Shown in pieces: positions 61,976 to 64,000 of a stretch of 64,000 bases of DNA. The notes under the pieces were generated by a model. That model had not been told where the DNA came from. It did no database searches and was given only the letters and a program-made list of their open reading frames with translations. The position numbers were made by a program, and so were the translations under genes. Where the stretch lies: the NCBI RefSeq assembly GCF_022026395.1, contig NZ_CP041767.1, forward strand, positions 3,504,501-3,568,500, written 5' to 3'. Origin of the DNA: Brevibacillus brevis. Lineage in GTDB: Bacteria > Bacillota > Bacilli > Brevibacillales > Brevibacillaceae. How positions within the stretch are numbered: the first letter of the stretch is position 1; every line of letters begins with the position of its first letter.

Positions 61976-63268
61976 TTACTCCTGTGGCGAAGCGGAACGA
62001 ACGATGGAAACAGCCATCTGCTCGATTAAAAAATGCTCCTTCAAACGTTTTTCCACATCTTCGCGTGTGATCGACTCCAAGGTCGGCACTACGGAAAACA
62101 GATCATTCCCGTTAAATTTGAAGCTGGTAAACTGGTTAGCGATAAACTCCACGGAGTTTAGAGAACGCAGGAAGTTTCCGATTTTTTTACGCTTCGCACG
62201 TTCAAAATCATCCTGGGCTATACCGGCTTGCTTCAATTGTTCGATCTCCGCTTTGATTGTTTCCACCAAACGCTCTGGATCAGGTGTATCACCACCAATG
62301 ATCGTATACGCATAATCCTGCTCACTGCTGTAGTCAAAATCAAAGCTTTCCGTAATCAGCTCGCTATCATACAAACGCTCATAGACAGCGGAGCTAGTGC
62401 CGAACGCAATGTCCAATACCAGTTTAGTAGTCAATTCGCGTTTTAACAAGGCTTCCTTGGTTAGACCGTTTTCCTTTTCCTTAATTCCGATCATGCATTT
62501 GGGTAGACCAACTGTTAGAAACGCTTCTACCTTCGCCTCTGCTGGCGCTGATGGCTCGTCTGGAAACACGCGCGTGATTTGTGGCGCAGGAGGAAACTCC
62601 TTAGCTCCCTGATTTTCTCGAATGAGCTTCATGATCGCTTCAGGTTCGAAGGAGCCCACGACCAACAGGAGCATATTGGCAGGATGATAAAACGTTTCAT
62701 AGCACTGATACAAATATTCTTTTGTAATATGAGAGATCGTCTCGATCGTACCCGCAATTTCAATGTTGATCGGATACTTCTGATACATGGCCTTTAGGAG
62801 GTTCATGTACACCTTCCAGTCAGGATTGTCATCGTACATGGTGATTTCCTGACCGATGATTCCTTTTTCCTTTTCTACACTGGCATCTGTAAAATATGGG
62901 TCCTGAACATAATCGAGCAGCAGATTCAGATTGTCATCCAACTTATCTGTGCACGAGAACAAATAAGCTGTACGATTGAAGCTCGTGAACGCATTGCAGC
63001 TCGCCCCGTTTTTACTGAATTCGTGCATGACATCCCGATCTTTTTTCTCAAACATTTTGTGCTCAAGAAAATGCGCAATACCGTCGGGAACATTGATTTC
63101 TTCCCCGCTTCGGGTGCGGAAATGGCTATCAATGGAGCCGTAGCGCGTAGTGAATACCGCGTATGTTTTACTGAAGCCTTGTTTGGGAACCAGATAGACT
63201 TGCAATCCATTTTGGAGAGTTTCATGATATACCGTTTCATTTACTTGATCAAAGACAGTGGTCTGCAT
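61976..63268 (-). CDS. ymfH: M16-family zinc peptidase YmfH
   Basis: 430 residues, pitrilysin family. The inverted zinc motif is intact in GIAHFLEHKMFEKKDRDV, with the downstream Glu region YFTDASVEKEKGIIGQEI. In Bacillus it pairs with YmfF and is annotated with EF-P modification by neighbourhood. The start follows the ymfF stop by 1 base, implying a YmfF-YmfH heterodimer. Confidence 0.92.
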   Translation of the reverse strand: MQTTVFDQVNETVYHETLQNGLQVYLVPKQGFSKTYAVFTTRYGSIDSHFRTRSGEEINVPDGIAHFLEHKMFEKKDRDVMHEFSKNGASCNAFTSFNRTAYLFSCTDKLDDNLNLLLDYVQDPYFTDASVEKEKGIIGQEITMYDDNPDWKVYMNLLKAMYQKYPINIEIAGTIETISHITKEYLYQCYETFYHPANMLLLVVGSFEPEAIMKLIRENQGAKEFPPAPQITRVFPDEPSAPAEAKVEAFLTVGLPKCMIGIKEKENGLTKEALLKRELTTKLVLDIAFGTSSAVYERLYDSELITESFDFDYSSEQDYAYTIIGGDTPDPERLVETIKAEIEQLKQAGIAQDDFERAKRKKIGNFLRSLNSVEFIANQFTSFKFNGNDLFSVVPTLESITREDVEKRLKEHFLIEQMAVSIVRSASPQE

Positions 63269-63269
63269 C

Positions 63270-64000
63270 TTATGCCTCTCCCTTCTTGTCCCGCAGCAGA
63301 TAAATCGTGTCGATCGTCACCTTGCTCGCTACCTTCTTGATATCTTCAATTGTTGCTTGATTGATCCCAGCCAAAAGCTCTTCGATTTTCCGAGGACGTC
63401 CGCTAATCACACCATTGTACGTAAAATCAATCATGCCGCGTGCACTGTCCAAAAGCTCGCGGAATTGGTTAGACAACGTGGCACGCGTCTGGCTCATTTC
63501 CTCGTCCGATATGGTTCCTTGTTGCATCAGTTCCAGCTGCTGTTTAATAATCTCAACCGCACGCTGATATTTGCTAACATCAATCCCGGACATGATCATG
63601 AGAATCCCTTTGTGGCTCTCTAGCCTGGATACGGCATAGTAAGCTAGACTCTCTTTTTCACGGACATTGACAAACAGCTTGGAGTGAGGAAAGCCGCCTA
63701 AAATCCCGTTGAACAAGAGCAGCGTCGGGTAATCATCATCCTTATAGGTGATCTGCGTGCGGCAGCCGATGTTGAGCTTTGCCTGGTTGACATCGAGCCG
63801 ATCGATCACTTCGCGCTCAGCAGACACATCCTTCGCCGTCGATGCGATTTGCAGTTCCCCTACTTGGGAGCGCTCCAACGGGATATGCTTGCGAATAGCC
63901 TCGCTTACTTCCTGTTGATCAACATCGCCCACCACGAACATATTGATCGGATTGGTCGTCGTTACTTCTTGAAAATATTGATACAGCTCCTGACCAGTGA
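63270..64000 (-). CDS. ymfF: M16-family peptidase-like protein YmfF, C-terminal part (cut by window edge)
   Basis: The frame is open to the right edge, so the 5' end lies outside; 243 codons are visible. It covers the second M16 domain (MFVVGDVDQQEVSEAIRKHI, YPTLLLFNGILGGFPHSKLF, VNVREKESLAYYAVSRLESH). The N-terminal zinc motif region cannot be checked here; YmfF proteins usually lack it. Confidence 0.9.
   Translation of the reverse strand, partial: TGQELYQYFQEVTTTNPINMFVVGDVDQQEVSEAIRKHIPLERSQVGELQIASTAKDVSAEREVIDRLDVNQAKLNIGCRTQITYKDDDYPTLLLFNGILGGFPHSKLFVNVREKESLAYYAVSRLESHKGILMIMSGIDVSKYQRAVEIIKQQLELMQQGTISDEEMSQTRATLSNQFRELLDSARGMIDFTYNGVISGRPRKIEELLAGINQATIEDIKKVASKVTIDTIYLLRDKKGEA

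Overview
The window is a chromosomal segment of a spore-forming Gram-positive rod of the Bacillales, most likely Brevibacillus. The evidence is the conserved gene order ymfF-ymfH-ymfI-ymfJ-ymfK-ymfM-rimO-pgsA-cinA-recA-recX-rny-ymdB-spoVS-korAB-miaB-ricA-cotE-mutS-mutL, then miaA-hfq, then spoVK, hflX-ynbB-glnR-glnA. Other support comes from spore genes (spoVS, cotE, spoVK), strong AGGAGG ribosome binding sites, frequent GTG/TTG starts, an S-layer homology protein and Gram-positive operators (GlnR box, LexA box, sigma-H promoter). Most core genes are on the minus strand. I see no rRNA, tRNA or CRISPR array.

Positions 1-6.7 kb are accessory. They hold the 5' end of a DUF4062 gene running off the left edge, two tiny unknown genes, a complete IS256-family element (1040-2506) with an 8-bp target duplication, and a decayed copy of an excisionase-like gene. 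An arsenic operon arsR-arsI-acr3-arsC (3111-5419) follows, with three copies of one operator. After it come a DsrE-like gene and a small membrane protein whose tail runs into an attachment site.

Positions 6667-12801 are a genomic island inserted at the 3' end of glnA. A 67-bp perfect direct repeat (last codons plus terminator of glnA) lies at both ends. A tyrosine integrase sits next to glnA and an excisionase-like HTH gene sits at the other end. Three 10-bp repeats with the same 11/12-bp phasing lie inside both ends and look like integrase arm sites. The cargo is small and partly dead: a secreted YiiX/NlpC-like hydrolase, small unknown genes, a frameshifted YolD-like gene, a winged-helix gene with a stop codon under a possible LexA box, an O-methyltransferase remnant, a metal-binding domain fragment, an intact aspartate racemase and a Cro-type regulator.

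From 12.8 kb to the right edge the window is core chromosome. Region by region: nitrogen control (glnR-glnA, with a perfect GlnR box upstream of a consensus promoter); hflX and ynbB; spoVK; a DUF4184 membrane protein; an orphan IF-3 paralogue; a MarR-MFS pair; a methyltransferase-miaA-hfq operon; a globin-coupled chemotaxis-type sensor; mutS-mutL; an amidoligase-like gene beside cotE; ricA-miaB. An inserted block at 37-45 kb holds an SLH protein, lipL, an acyltransferase, a CBS protein, a YheC/D ATP-grasp protein, mnmM, an MBL hydrolase and YkvI. It is followed by korAB, a dipeptidase, spoVS, ymdB-rny, recX-recA, a DEAD helicase, cinA, pgsA, rimO and the ymfM-K-J-I-H-F cluster (the last gene is cut by the right edge).

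The strongest observations are the island with its att and arm sites, the triple ars operator, the G8-tract frameshift in the YolD gene, the duplicated excisionase region, the orphan IF-3 paralogue and the amidoligase next to cotE. I did not find a clearly new multi-gene system.
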